Origin: Phocoena phocoena
Taxonomy: Eukaryota; Chordata; Mammalia; Artiodactyla; Phocoenidae
NCBI RefSeq assembly: GCF_963924675.1
Contig: NC_089226.1
Span: 52,097,124-52,161,123 of the forward strand
Length of the DNA stretch: 64,000 nucleotides
Direction of reading: 5' to 3'
The notes below the pieces were generated by a model. That model was not told where the DNA came from, ran no database searches, and was given only the letters and a program-made list of their open reading frames with translations. The position numbers were made by a program, and so were the translations under genes. Numbering within the stretch: position 1 is the stretch's first letter; each line of letters starts with the position of its first letter. This document shows positions 20,986-33,127 of the stretch, one piece after another.

Positions 20986-21940
20986 TTACAAGAACTTTTA
21001 AGTATATTTTATAAGAATAGGGAGGAAGAAGCAAAAAAAATTGACTTATTAAGTAATAAAGAAATTATAATGTCCTCCAACTATTGCCTCAAATACTAGT
21101 CAAATGACCCTAATCTTGCTTCCTTAGACCACTCACCCTGCTTAGTAAAAAATCATACATTGAATAACTTAATGGAATTTTTTCAAAAGTTGAATTTATT
21201 TTATGAAATAACCCGATAATGCTATGTGCGTAATCTTTCCCTTGGCCATTGCAGCAACAAGAAGTTCTTATTGACAGAAAATAATTGAATAAGTCTGAGA
21301 TGGTGTCATTCAAATTACTTTTTATGAGCAAAACACTATTCTTGGCTCGTATTCAAGACATAGATAAAACAGCTAAGAGATTTTAATGTTGTTTATAAAG
21401 ATCAGGCACTTTAAAATATCCACAGTACTCCCATCATTGTCTTTTTGTCATTGCCTAGACCCCAAATGCTGTCGAGGCTCAGTGTTCTAGAGTCAGCTTG
21501 GTACACATACAAAGAAGGGGAAAAACATGTTAGGAGCAGTTTTAGGGCTTGATTTTGGTTAAGGGGTTTGTCCACTGGAAGAGATTCTCTTGCCTTGTTG
21601 GGGTGGTGATTAACTTTTAGGAAACCTCTCTAATGTCAGGGCTACTATAATAATATTTATTTAAAACACCAAGTATATCTGTTTTTTTTTTTTTATCTTG
21701 TATTGAAAAAGAGTCTTATGAAAATAACTCTCAAAGGTCCAAATGGGCTTTATGTAATACAGAAAGTATTTCTGGGCAATACTTGTCCTGTGTGATCTGT
21801 CATAAGTAGAAGGATGCCTGTTAAGAAGAGAAGAGCCACCAGGCAGCCAGATGGTCCTTCTTATAGACAGAACTATAAATGGATGCCCATTGCTAGAAAA
21901 TTGTTCTTAATTTTACAGACTCAAAAACATAGATCGGTGA
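20986..21940. other. No gene seen
   Basis: AT-rich, with a T14 run near 21681. The open frame at 21110-21331 (-) has no recognisable content. Confidence 0.4.
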
Positions 21941-22267
21941 TGCTATGGGCTGAATGTGTCTGTGTCTGTGTCTCCCACAGATTCATATTTGAAACTCAAC
22001 CCCAATGTTAAGATATTTGGAAGTAAGGCCTATAGGAGATAATTAGGGATTAATGCCCCTATAGAAAAGACTCCAGAGAGATCCTTTACCCATTTCCTAC
22101 ATGTGAGGACACAGTAAAAAGAAGACTGTCTATGAACCAGGAAGTCGTTCACCAAATCTGTTGATTTTGATCTTGGACTACCCAGCTTCCAGAACTATGA
22201 GAAGTAAATTTCTGTTTTGATAAGCCACCTAGTCCATGGTATTCTGTGATAGCCGCCCACTAAGACA
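21941..22267 (+). mobile_element. MLT1-type solo LTR (ERVL-MaLR), plus strand
   Basis: 'TGCTATGGGCTGAATGTGTC', 'AATGTTAAGATATTTGGAAG', 'CCCAGCTTCCAGAACTATGAG' and 'ATTTCTGTTTTGATAAGCCAC' follow MLT1 order, ending near 'CCGCCCACTAAGACA'. It is a non-coding old LTR with no internal genes. Confidence 0.85.
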
Positions 22268-22284
22268 AATGGGAAATGTATGGG

Positions 22285-22490
22285 ATTGGAAATCAGGTAG
22301 ATTTGGGTTTGAATGCCAGTCTGCATCCCTTCTTAACTGCTGACCTTGGGCAAATCTAATCATTTCTATATCTTAGTTGCCACATGTTAAAAAATGATAT
22401 GAAAATATCTCTGTGGTAGAGTTACTGAGGCTTAAATACTTGTCACTGCTGTCGTTACAACTGTAGCTTAGTGCTTAATACGTGGAAGAA
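22285..22490 (+). repeat. MIR SINE, plus strand
   Basis: 'GGTAGATTTGGGTTTGAATGC', 'GCTGACCTTGGGCAAATC' and 'TTAGTGCTTAATACGTGG' are MIR blocks in order. Confidence 0.75.
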
Positions 22491-22734
22491 ACTTAGCTGA
22501 GCATAGCTTTTATATTGCTATTTCTCTGTCAAGTCCACATTGACCAAACTTGAGAGATTGCTTTATGTATAAAAGCAACTGAAATATTAAAGAGGGGTTT
22601 ACCCCATTTCAGTAATCAACATTTATTTCCTTTTGTGCAAAGCACTTTACTCCCCAGTATGGAATCATAAAGGAAGTCAGATTAACAGACACATATAAAT
22701 TAGCCAGCAACAATACAAAGCAAGGCTGGTACTG

Positions 22735-23270
22735 CAGTCCTATTCCTAGGTACTTACCTAAGAGAAATTAAGACATATGTCCACACAAAGACTTACACTC
22801 AAGTGTTCAGGGCAGATGTATTCATATTAGCCAAAGCCAAAATAACACAAATTTTCATCAACTTGTGACTAGTGTTCATAAATAAATTTGGTATATCTCT
22901 ACAAGAGAATAAGCAACAAAAGGATGAACTATTGATATGCACAAAACATAGACAAATCTCAAAAGCATTTTGCCAAGTTAAAGAGGCCAGACATAAAACA
23001 AACTTTACGATTTTATTAATATGACATTCTAGAAAAGGAAAAGTGACAGGAATCAGATCAATAGTTGTCAGGGATCAGAGGTGGAAGGGTAGGTACTGAC
23101 TGCAAAAGAGCATGAGGGAAGATCTGGGTTAATTGAAATAGTTGTAAATATTTTCTATTATGACTGCTGTTATACTGCTGTATGTATTTGTCAAAATGTA
23201 TCAAATTGCATGCTTAAAATTGGTAAATTTTATTTTAGATAAAGTATATCTTAATATAGTTGATGAAAGG
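22735..23270 (+). mobile_element. Old L1 (L1MB/L1MC-like) ORF2 end and 3' UTR, plus strand
   Basis: 'CTAGGTACTTACCTAAGAG', 'GGCAGATGTATTCATATTAGCC', 'ATGCACAAAACATAGACAAATC' and 'TGTATCAAATTGCATGCTTAA' follow the C-terminal ORF2 code and proximal 3' UTR of an old L1, ending near 'TAAAGTATATC...GTTGATG'. All reading frames are broken. Confidence 0.8.
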
Positions 23271-23449
23271 GAAAAAAATCAAGAAGAAAAAACAAAAGAT
23301 TGGAAATTTCAAGTGATTCTTTTCAATCAAAACCAAAGACGTTATTCCCCACTTGTCTAGTGACCAGATTGTTCTAACATGAGCTGATGTGTCCAAAACA
23401 CAGAGTCACCCAACATCAGATCTCATCCCAGATTGGCCTTCCAGCAGCC

Positions 23450-23590
23450 TAGACATTATCCTCATTTTGCCGATGAGGAAACTAAAACTTGATGAGGTTA
23501 TGTAGCTGGAAAGCAAAAGAGCTGGCTTTCAATCTCAGATCATCTCACTCTAAAACTTGTGTCTTTTCTAATAAGTTTTACCGGAGAGGA
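23450..23590 (-). repeat. MIR SINE, minus strand
   Basis: 'CATTATCCTCATTTTGCCG', 'ATGAGGAAACTAAAACTTGATG' and 'AAAGAGCTGGCTTTCAATC' follow the reversed MIR core. Confidence 0.75.
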
Positions 23591-23634
23591 AAGAACAGGG
23601 TGATAAAGGGGAAAATGCTGGAACAGCAACAGAC

Positions 23635-23635
23635 A

Positions 23636-23677
<42 letters not shown>

Positions 23678-23692
23678 GCGTGCGCACACATG
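23635..23692 (+). repeat. (CA)n microsatellite
   Basis: About 20 CA units followed by a CG/TG/CA transition near 23675-23688. Alternating purine-pyrimidine of this kind can adopt Z-DNA. Confidence 0.95.
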
Positions 23693-23794
23693 AAACAATT
23701 TAGGAGTAACTGAGAAAATTATTTACTCAACCCCAGTTTAGTCCTTCTGTGATCTTAGCTGTTCCACGAGTAGAAATCCTTCTGCCTAGTTGTC

Positions 23795-24250
23795 AGTGAA
23801 TGGTGTTGGCAAAATCTTTTCTCCTCTTCTCCTTGGGCATAGAGGCAGACTACATTTCCCATTGTCCTTTGCAGTTAGATTGGTCATGTGACTGAGTTAT
23901 AGCTAATTAGACTATGAATGAAAATAACATGTACCAATTATAAGCATAATTATAAAACCCTTCCACGTGTTCCTTTATGAGTTATTTTTCCTTTCAACCT
24001 GGGGAAGAAGATGGTTCCAAGGGCAATGTTGGGAGCTATGAATTAAAGATGTCAGAGCCGCCATAGTCTTGGTTCATGAATGACTATGTAGGGAAGAGAG
24101 CACACACTGCCATCATGTACAGACACTACCACCACCTGCTTCTACCAAACTGTAAACAGTCTTTACTGTAATATGAGCAACAAACGTCTGTTTTGTTGCG
24201 CTAACAACAGCTATAGGTTTATTTGTCACCATAATCTTGTCACCCTAGTT
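23795..24250 (+). mobile_element. Possible old LTR-like repeat
   Basis: 'CTACATTTCCCATTGTCC', 'TTTGCAGTTAGATTGGTCATG', 'TGGTTCATGAATGACTATG' and 'ACAGCTATAGGTTTATTTGTC' resemble in order an old mammalian LTR consensus that I can only outline. No ends or duplication were found. Its first 60 bp are the reverse complement of a motif at 63345-63400. Confidence 0.35.
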
Positions 24251-25940
24251 AATGTAATAGGCTAGCAGCAATGTAGAGCCTAGCATCCAAGTAGGTAGAG
24301 TGGTCTATTCTGGCCTTTTAATTAAATCTCTACTAAATCTCAGGTCATATTACTTCAATTTCAAGGTACAGATAATTTTGGATATACTATCCATAGTGAA
24401 GGAGACAGTTTTTCCTAAAGCCTAGAGATTGCTGGACTTCGGTGCCCATTGAGGTAAATCAGTAGTCCCATGACCCAGGACTGTCTTGCTAGCTTTTTAC
24501 GAAGAAAATTATTTCAAAGAAGTATAGAAGAGGCATTTACCCTGATAAAGACTTATTCTTAAACCAAACTCTATCTCCTAGAAAATCTGGTCAAATCAGT
24601 CTTCAAACTTGACCACTCTTAGTGGTCAAGGGCTATACTAGGAAGGGCTATATCTAACAAGAGGGTCTTGGACTGCAGAGGAGCACTGAGTTTCCCCGAG
24701 ACAAGACTCACATGATCCAGGTTCAATTTTTCTTTCCTTGGACACTGTCCAGATACACACCACTAACATTGGTTTTCCTCTCTTTGCATTTTTCTGAGCT
24801 GCCATTGCTGACAACTTATTTTCTCTTGACACTTTTTTTTTTTTTCTTCTTCTTTAGCTTAGCTAATACCAATGAGTCAAGTCTTGTTCTAGCTTAGGAA
24901 CAATTCATTCTCCTTTACAAGGCTATTTATATTTCTAAACCCATCCATTATATGTTGACTTTATCAGTCAAACATTCAGAGTTCTCTGGAGACACTCAGG
25001 CGTTAGTCAGCCACTGATTCATTCCAGCTTACCAATACATAGAGATAAAAAACAAAACCAACAACTTAAAAAACAAAAGCCTTCCCTCATTTGGAGTCTG
25101 TGTGACAGAAGTAATCAGCAAAATGATTTGCTTATGTTTTGTTTTGTTAGATAATGTGTTGTACAAGAAAGAGCCAGTTAGATCTAGGTTCAAACACTTG
25201 CATAAAACCTACCGAGACGTGCAACTTGCATCAATTTGTTTTGACTCTGTTAACATATAAAATTAGAAAATCAATACCATATGGTTTGGGTATATGTATT
25301 AAATTCCCTCTCTTCCCAGTCCAACACAGGGTAGTCAGAATCAGGGTTTCCACCCCTGTGTGTACATTCTATAGTGTAGATATTTACATTCACTTGTAAG
25401 GCATTTCTAGAAACTTCTCAAGAATCAGATGGGATGTCTGATGAAATGACCTATTAAAATCACTTGCAAGCTCAAGGACCTAATTGGCCCTTAATTAGCC
25501 CATAAAAATATGCTAAGTATGAGAGCAACATGTGGGGTTGAACTCGCCAGAGTTTTCACGTTGTGAATAACACTACTGTCATATACCTATGACTGAAGAG
25601 CCAGTGGGTTAGGGCCATGACACATTATGGCCTGGTTCAAGTCCACAATGCAAACAAAAATAGTTACCTTCTTACTTAGTGTATTTAATACTGTAGTGCT
25701 TTAATTCTCCTCAGAGAATGATAGACTGTCTATGGAAGGGGGAATCTTTGGAAAAACCCATTGAATCTAACTGACGTGAAGCTGAAATTTTAATTAGCAA
25801 TAAAGAAACTGCTGATCAGACTATCTGACAATTAATCAGACTAAGTACACAGAAAGTTTCCTAATCCTGGAAATATATAGGTAGAGGTAGGATGATAATC
25901 TCTCAGTGTAAAAATGTAGACATCTTGGTTAGAAAGCAGA
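24251..25940. other. No gene or named repeat seen
   Basis: A 1.7-kb stretch of AT-rich DNA with a T-rich run at 24832-24855. Short open frames (24638 -, 24712 +, 25154 +) are unsupported. Confidence 0.45.
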
Positions 25941-25944
25941 ACAC

Positions 25945-26140
25945 TGACTTTTAGCAAGACTGAAACATACTAGTTCTATGACATTGTGAAAGTCACTTAA
26001 TCACTTTGAGTTTTAGGTTTGTTATAAATGAGGCTGACTCATAATACCTCCCATAGAGGATTATCATAAGGAATAGAAGCATCTGTGAGGTACTTAGGCA
26101 ATGAGTGACACATTGTGGAGAGAGTAAGATATAGTGGTGG
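25945..26140 (+). repeat. MIR SINE, plus strand
   Basis: 'CTAGTTCTATGACATTGTG', 'AAAGTCACTTAATCACTTTG' and 'AATACCTCCCATAGAGGATTA' match the MIR plus strand. Confidence 0.75.
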
Positions 26141-26284
26141 TATTTGTTATTTAAAAAGAAATTTCTACACTGAGTTGGGCCATTCGAAAAATCACTAACT
26201 CTGGGATCGTCTTGTCTGAAATCAAAGTATAAATAATATTTGTAATATAAATATTATTACTATTAGTAGTAGTAGTATTCCTTT

Positions 26285-26482
26285 TTTTTTTTTTTTTTTT
26301 TTTGGTGGTATGCGGGCCTCTCACTGCTGTGGCCTCTCCCGTTGTGGAGCGCAGGCTCAGTGGCCATGGCTCACAGGCCCAGCCGCTCCGCGGCATGTGG
26401 GATCCTCCCAGACCGGGACATGAACCCGCGTCCCCTGCATCGGCAGGTGGACTCTCAACCACTGCGCCACCAGGGAAGCCCC
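26285..26482 (-). mobile_element. CHR-2-like SINE, minus strand
   Basis: Poly-T then 'GGTATGCGGGCCTCTCAC' to 'CCACCAGGGAAGCCCC'. The target duplication GTAGTATTCCTTT is exact (26272-26284 and 26483-26495). The left duplication lies in a TAG triplet array. Confidence 0.95.
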
Positions 26483-26495
26483 GTAGTATTCCTTT

Positions 26496-26934
26496 AAAAT
26501 CTATATTTGTAACCCTGAATATGAGGGAAACAGACAAATAAGCAAAGAATCATTGAGTCAAGGGTGAAAATGAGTAATTTTTTTTTCTCCAAGAATAACC
26601 TTCTTTTATAAAAAATCATTTGTACTAAATATTAATTTACTTAAAACAACAACAAGGACAACAACGTTATAGGCTTCTCTCACTCCAGTTCTCAAGGAGT
26701 ATTTTCTGCTCTAATCATCATGGTCATGTTAGGTGGGTATTCATCATATATTGAAAAAGTTTTCATTCAATAATCATATTACAGTTCTCTTATAACTCAT
26801 GTAATCAGTCCTCCTTTTACTGTCAATGCCTAGCAAATATATTTAATAGCCAACTCAGGCTCCGCCCTGACCCAATTTAGCCATTCTGCTGTTCTAGACT
26901 TTGGCAGTTTATTCATAAATTTTAATTAATTAAT
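26496..26934. other. AT-rich spacer, no gene seen
   Basis: Nothing recognised. Confidence 0.4.
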
Positions 26935-27136
26935 TAATTTTTTGCGGTACGTGGGCCTCTCACGCTGCGGCTTCTCCTGCCATGGAGCACAGGCTCCAGA
27001 CGCGCTAGGCCCAGCGGCCACGGCCCACGGGCCCAGCTGCTCCACGGCACGTGGGATCCTCCCGGACCGGGGCACGAATCCATGCCCCCCGCATCGGCAG
27101 GCGGACTCCCAACCACTGCACCACCAGGGAAGTCCT
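26935..27136 (-). mobile_element. CHR-2-like SINE with a (TTAA)n tail, minus strand
   Basis: 'GCGGTACGTGGGCCTCTCACG' to 'CCACCAGGGAAGTCC'. On the sense strand the tail is A6 followed by four TTAA units instead of a long pure poly-A. A clear target duplication was not found (TTTATT occurs on both sides). Confidence 0.9.
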
Positions 27137-28445
27137 TTATTTTTTAGCGTTTGTTTTTCATCAGTGTTTGAAGCTTATGTCGAATGTCTTATCTCCTGTT
27201 TATCAGAATCCTTATATGGAGACAATGTTCTCCATGTGGTCTCCTTGAAGCCTCAGTAGCACTCAGTTTTATTTCCTATGGCATCTAGTGTATGTTCTAT
27301 TCCCCAAAGCTTTAAAAAGTGAATATTATAATAATGGGAATAATGGGAAAAATAAACACAACTTATTTGTGTTAAGAGTCTCAATACCTGGGCCCTATTA
27401 TATTAGTTAAGCAACCAACTAACAAATGAGTATTATAAAAAGAAATTTGGAACAACCTTGCCCAGACTTCAGAGACCTCTTTCCATGAAGGTCTGTTCTA
27501 CAGATTCTCACTGACCCATAGTCATCTTTGCCATTTTTATCCCACAAGGGATAAGTAATCTTAAAAGAGCCAAACAGCTATATGAAAAATTAAAAGAAAA
27601 AAAATCCCTTGAGCTTAAGGAATTATTCTGAATACTGTGAAATATGAAGTCTTCTCAAATGAGGAATTCACATCTTTGCATTAAAAAAAGGAGGAGGAGT
27701 CAGCAGAGGCAAATTCTCCAGAGAGTAAAGTTTTTAAGACCAAAGCTTAAATTGCTATCTCCCTCTTTTTCTACAATGGAAAGGCTCCAAATATGACCTT
27801 CTCATGGCTTCTGAATCCCTTCACTACTAGAAACCTCAGGTGTGAAGAGTCACTATTCCCTTGGGTATAATGAAAACAGAACAGAAAGCCACGGACACTT
27901 GCTATTGTATCTCTGCATGGACAGTTCTTTTAAGCAAAGTTAGGCTGTAGAGCTTTTCTGCCCCATTATCTAAAGTAAAACAAGATGACAGTCTGTCAAG
28001 CAGTGTATCATTCATTAATCCATTCACCCATTCTGTCACCACACATTTATTGGGAATAGTGTATACCAGGCATTATAGGTTATGGGGATAAAGAGATACA
28101 GAAAGTATAGTCAAAAACACAATGGTGAGGCAACACAAAAATAAGCTAAACATGTGTATGTAGACCTGGTCATAAGAAACTTACACCAAACAGAATTAAG
28201 TAGGTTTCTGTATGGCTCAGTTTTTCAATGCTTTTGACATACCAATTTTTAAAAGAGATAAATCTACAGCATTTCCAAATTTATTAGACAATGGAAACCT
28301 GCTTTGTTTTGAGTTTACTTTTTTTGTTGTAGAGCAGTGACCGGTATTTCATGGGACATGCTTTGGAAATTAAACTTCAGATGATGGAAAGTTGTTTAAT
28401 GATTATAAACTGGGGTAGTTTGTGAACAGATTTAACTTAAAAATA
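27137..28445. other. No gene seen
   Basis: 27190-27305 has faint L2-like words and 28015-28110 ('CACATTTATTGGGAATAGTG') faint old-repeat words. Otherwise unassigned. Confidence 0.35.
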
Positions 28446-28449
28446 GTTT

Positions 28450-28815
28450 ACATCAGTAGCAGAATAATTGTATGAAAAAAAATGTGTGGGTTGGAGAGAA
28501 GTAGAAGAATCTATATATTAGTCCAGATAAAGTTCAAGGAAGTCCTGCACTAAAGTAGTGGTGGTTGGAAGAAAGGATAATACCTAAAGAGGCTGTTGAT
28601 TTCTAGAATGTCTGGTAGGGTTAGACTATATATTAGAAACTATAGAAGGACCAGATGGAAAATTGGGGGTAGGGGGAATGTATGCATTTGGACACATTGG
28701 ATTTGAGGAGCCTTGGGTATGAATGTGTAGTGGGTTATCCTGTTACTGTGCCTATGGACTCTTCCAAGTGAAAAATATGGCAATAGATGATGATACTTTC
28801 CAGAGCAATAAAGGC
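28450..28815. repeat. Possible ancient interspersed repeat, family not named
   Basis: Shares the character of the segment at 1770-2370: 'GACACATTGGATTTGAGGAGCC', 'GGCAATAGATGATGATAC'. Family unknown to me. Confidence 0.25.
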
Positions 28816-29515
28816 AAGAAGCCAAGCTACTTTATGATTTTGCAAAAAGTGGGTTCTGATTAAGGGTCTACCTTGTTACGTGTTGGGCATTCAGGACATA
28901 CATAGTGTCTCCAGCTGGTCCTTGGTACATGCACTTTATCAAACTCACCTACCACTCCTTCCAAAGACTCAAAAGGAAAAAGAGTCACTACATCACCTAA
29001 CTCCTCACTCAAAAAAGAAAAAAATCAATGGAAAAATCCTTTTATGAGGTTTAAAACATTTCATGCCTAAGGGTTCAGATTCAACTAAAATGTTTCTTAT
29101 GAGACCATCTTAGAAATAATTTATGCAATCTATAAAGTTTAGGAAAGAAACAAAAATAAGAAAAATATGTCTACTGGCCAAGGCTCCTTAGAGGCTTATT
29201 TTTTCATTGACATATAAAACCTGTTTTGTAAACGTCATATTTTGCTGTGTATTCAGATTTCGAACAACTGTTTTATGTTAACTATAAAGATGTTTTTTTC
29301 CTTAATCTTTCACTTGCGGAATGAGTTAAGTAAAACTGGGCATCAAAAAGTAACAGGAATATTTGACTTTTAATTTAGCTTCCTTACTCTTATTTTTCAG
29401 TGAATACATCCTACTGCAATTTACTGTGGTGATGGAGGAAGGAGGAGGATGGGGTATATATCACAGGAGCAGGCTGGATGAGTAGACAAAAGAGCATTCC
29501 AAGCCTTTAATGTCT
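28816..29515. other. No gene seen
   Basis: AT-rich, no repeat named. Confidence 0.4.
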
Positions 29516-29519
29516 TTTT

Positions 29520-29645
29520 GCGGTAATGAAATTAGGTCCATTTCTCTTCTGGTTTTGCCACCAACTGTCTCCATGACCTTAGTAATGTTACCTCATTTCT
29601 CTAAATCTCACTCCCCTTATCTGTAAAATTTAAAAATCTCCTTTC
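29520..29645 (+). repeat. MIR SINE fragment, plus strand
   Basis: 'GTTTTGCCACCAACTGTC', 'CATGACCTTAGTAATGTTACC' and 'CCCCTTATCTGTAAAATTT' follow MIR. Confidence 0.7.
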
Positions 29646-31195
29646 AGGTTTATGCTATATAACTTTAATTTATCATATTTTACTTGAGGCTTACACAAAT
29701 ATCTCAGAAAGTTGGTTTAGAAAAGAATCTGATAAAAAAGAACACACTTAACAATAAGGAGAAAAAAAAAAAAAAAACTTCCTAATTTCTAACATTTTTC
29801 AATCAAAACACAGAGCTTTTCCCTACTTGAAACTATAGATTGCATATTTTTTTCATAATAGTTATACTATTAATCCAAAGTGGTGGTGACATTCAAAATA
29901 TTCATCCCATTTGTATTTACCCTTAAATGTCAATTAGCGTATTTGTGATAATAATTATTGAATGGTATCTTTCTAAAGCCAGAGTATAGAGATCTTTATT
30001 CCCAAACCCCTACTTATTTTTTCTTCCTCTGTTATTAATTCTAATTCTAGTTAAATTAAAACAAACTGACTTACTGTCAATTCCTAAATCTTACTGTCAG
30101 ATTCCTAATTCTTATCTTAAAATTGCCTTGGTTTAGCTTTTGATAGCATCAGAAATCACACTGTGGCCTTAGAAAGTACTACAGATCCCCTCCAAGATTT
30201 TCTTTCCTTCTTTTCTGTCCTCTCTTGAGTGCATGCTTATTATTTATGGCAGAATAGAAGGTTCACAGTGAGATTCTTGATAGTATTGTATCAATATGTA
30301 AGGGCAGTTGAAAATTTGAATGTTCTTAAAATCCTTTGGAATTATATCTGTCACATCAAAGAGAATTACTTGAGAAGACTTGATAGTAGCTATAAATAAG
30401 CACCAACATTCAATTTCCTTCTAAGAATTTTACTTCAAAATTTCCAAGCAAAATTTGTTCTGCTTTTAATACCAGCACATAACTACTGAGTCAGGATAGT
30501 AGACAGAGGAGGAATAAAATCACTGGAGAGTAGGAGGAGAGAGAGTAGAAAGATAAAATGTCTTATAAGTTCTGATTGGCATTATAACCAGCAAAACAGG
30601 TAAAAGTTGGGGAATTGTGGGAGTGGGTATTGAGAGAAATGACCATTCTCTTTTCCAAGAACCCTGACCAACTAGGTAATAAATGAATCATAGCTAGTGG
30701 CTGGAAGGAATGTTCTCATATATATTTTACTGAGAGTTCTGTCTATATGAGAGAGCATATATTATTGAAAATAATATGTTTATAAAATCTGCAGCTCCCC
30801 CCATCAAAGCTAAGTGGGGATAAAAAAAAAGAAGTCAGTCTTAATCCTGGGAAAAGACAGACAAAATAAGAAAAAAATTAAGTTTGGAAAAATAATAACT
30901 GTCTCTCAGATCACAGTACTTTCGTGTTTTTCAAATGCAGCTTTTACTTGGTGTTAATGGAATTTATTCATGCTCTCTGGTCTGAAAATACTTCTTCCAC
31001 ACAGGCTGAATTTCTTGGTGGTGCTGGACCGCATCCAATATTTAGTCTGAATTCATCCACTATTAAGTATCCTCTAGCAACAGGTTTCCTGGATGCATTA
31101 ATGGAGGTTGTACACCCAGTGGAGATTTTGTAAGAAACTCTTATTCTGAATTTTTATTCTATTTTGGTACCTAATGCTCTGTGATTATTTATTTC
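29646..31195. other. No gene or named repeat seen
   Basis: 1.5 kb, AT-rich, with an A19 run near 29760. The 69-residue frame at 30924-31133 shows no family I know. Confidence 0.45.
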
Positions 31196-31199
31196 CTTT

Positions 31200-31312
31200 T
31201 AGTTGGTTGTGCGTTGTCTGAGGATGGTACCCTTTTTTCAGCTGTTCCTTTGTCTCTGAGGTTAGCCACAGTGCCTGGCACGTAGGAGGGACTCAGTAAG
31301 CATTAGCCCTAA
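31200..31312 (+). repeat. L2 LINE 3' end, plus strand
   Basis: 'AGCCACAGTGCCTGGCACG' followed by 'AGGAGGGACTCAGTAAGC' is the L2 terminus. Confidence 0.7.
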
Positions 31313-31454
31313 CTATGAAATCCAAGAATACTGTACCCAACAGCTGTATTTCTACCCCTTCCTGTCATAGGTAGGAAAAAAATATTTCCGTGGAATTGGT
31401 GACCAAAAATCTGTAAGATTTCCCCCAGGAAGGTGAAAGAAAACAGAAACAGAA

Positions 31455-31615
31455 ACATACTGAGTACCTACCGTCTGTTAGATTGCACCAGGGGTTATCA
31501 AATAAATGGTTTTTAAAAATCCTCACAGCAACCTTGATAGAAAGGTACAGTCACCCCCTTTTATAAGTGAGAAAAAATAAGGGCTCAAAAGATGGGGTTA
31601 ACTTGCTGTTGGTAT
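31455..31615 (-). repeat. MIR SINE, minus strand
   Basis: 'CTGAGTACCTACCGTCTG', 'AAATCCTCACAGCAACC' and 'CCTTTTATAAGTGAGAAAA' follow the reversed MIR. Confidence 0.65.
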
Positions 31616-31717
31616 TTTAAGTTTATAAAGTTTGTAAATGTAGAATCAAGATACAGATCACAAGTTCTTTTCAGACTTCGCTAAAACAGTTATAGATGCA
31701 ACGTAGAGTGAATGTCT

Positions 31718-31765
31718 ATGTGTGTGTCTGTATGTGTGTGTGTGTGTCTGTGTATGTGCAGAGAG
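31718..31765 (+). repeat. TG-rich microsatellite with GA run
   Basis: Imperfect (TG)n interrupted by CTG, followed by AGAGAGAGAGAGG. A 64-residue open frame at 31712-31906 starts in this repeat and is not supported. Confidence 0.85.
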
Positions 31766-32139
31766 AGAGAGGAGGTACAGCTATCCTTTGTGAAGGTCCT
31801 TCACGTGATTCTGTTCCCCTGGGAGCCGGTCACCCAGTACATCCCATTACTAATACTCATCCACTGGGCTAGAAGAGAAATGAAGCCTTCATGTCTGTCT
31901 TTCTGAATATTCTTTGAAGTAATCTCCCTCTGCTCAACTTCTGTAATACCGGGAAGGAAAGGATCAGATGCTACATAGCAGTGAAGTAATTCCTATAATA
32001 ATGTCTTACCTCCCAATTAAACTGGAAGCTGCTCAGCAACAGGGTCATGGCTGACCTGTCTGAATGAAATAATCGTCTTTCTCTTTTTTCCTCTGCGTTT
32101 TCTTGGACTCATAGCGCTTGTTATTGTTCCTTTTAATTA

Positions 32140-32590
32140 GATTCCTAACTGGCCTCTGACCTCTCTTCCAACCCATTCACCCAAATACAGGTCTGATCAT
32201 AGCAATATTTTGATTAAAACCCACCTAACATAACATTTAGGACATTCTCAGTCCTGCTGTCTTCCTCTACTGTCACATATGCTACTTCCTACCATGCATG
32301 CTCTACATTCCAAACATAGAGGGCCCCTTACTCAAAACACCCAGCTCTCTTTATTTATGAGGTTCACTCAGCCTAGAATGTGTCTCTTTCCCCCTCCAAC
32401 TGGAAAAATGCCTACTTATCCTTCGAAACCCGTCTTAAATAGAACCTTCTCCATGATGCCGTCTCTAACACTCATATAGAGTGTTGTTTTGAGTCGTCAT
32501 TGTATCACTGTTTAAATTCTCTGAGAATATTTCCTTCTTCATCCCTCTTACTACATGATATCCTGCTATGAAGTCTGAGAATAATTTTTT
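32140..32590 (+). repeat. L2 LINE, plus strand
   Basis: 'TCTGATCATAGCAATATTTTG', 'ATTAAAACCCACC', 'TCAGCCTAGAATGTG', 'TGCCTACTTATCCTTCGAAACC' and 'CTTCTCCATGATGCCGTC' follow L2 from the distal ORF region to the 3' UTR, the longest L2 match in the window. Confidence 0.75.
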
Positions 32591-32797
32591 TTTTTCTCCT
32601 TAGTAATGTTTATTTTTGCAAAAATGAAAGGACTGGCTAGGTTCTGGACCAGATAAGGAACGGTCGGTTGTCGGCATTTCATTACCTTTGTCCTCAGGCA
32701 TGATTCTTCTTTTTTTTTAAACATCGTTATTGGAGTATAATTGCTTTACAATGGTGTGTCAGTTTCTGCTTTATAACAAAGCGAATCAGCTATACAC

Positions 32798-32834
32798 AAA
32801 CACACACACACACACACACATACACACACACACG
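32798..32834 (+). repeat. (CA)n microsatellite in L1 3' UTR
   Basis: CA array interrupted once by TACA; lies in the L1 3' UTR on the antisense strand. Confidence 0.9.
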
Positions 32835-33099
32835 TTCCCATATCTCCACCCTCCTGCGTCTCCCTCCCTCCCACCCTCCCTATCCCACCCTTCTAGGTGG
32901 TCACAGACGACCAAGCTGATCTCCCTGTGCTATGCAGCTGCTTCCCACTAGCTATCTATTTTACGTTTGGTAGTGTATATATGTCCATGCCACTCTCTCA
33001 CTTCATCCCAGCTTACCTTTCCCCCTCCCTGTGTGCTCAAGTCCATTCTCTAGTAGGTCTGCATCTTTATTCCTGTCCTGCCCCTAGGTGCTTCAGAAC

Positions 33100-33127
33100 C
33101 ATTTTTTTTTTTTTTTTTTTTTTTTTA
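33100..33127 (-). repeat. Long poly-T tract inside L1 3' UTR
   Basis: About 28 T between 'CAGAACCA' and 'AGATTCCATATATATG', at the boundary between ORF2 end and 3' UTR on the L1 sense strand (an A tract). Its length is not usual for an internal L1 A run and may mark expansion. Confidence 0.8.
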
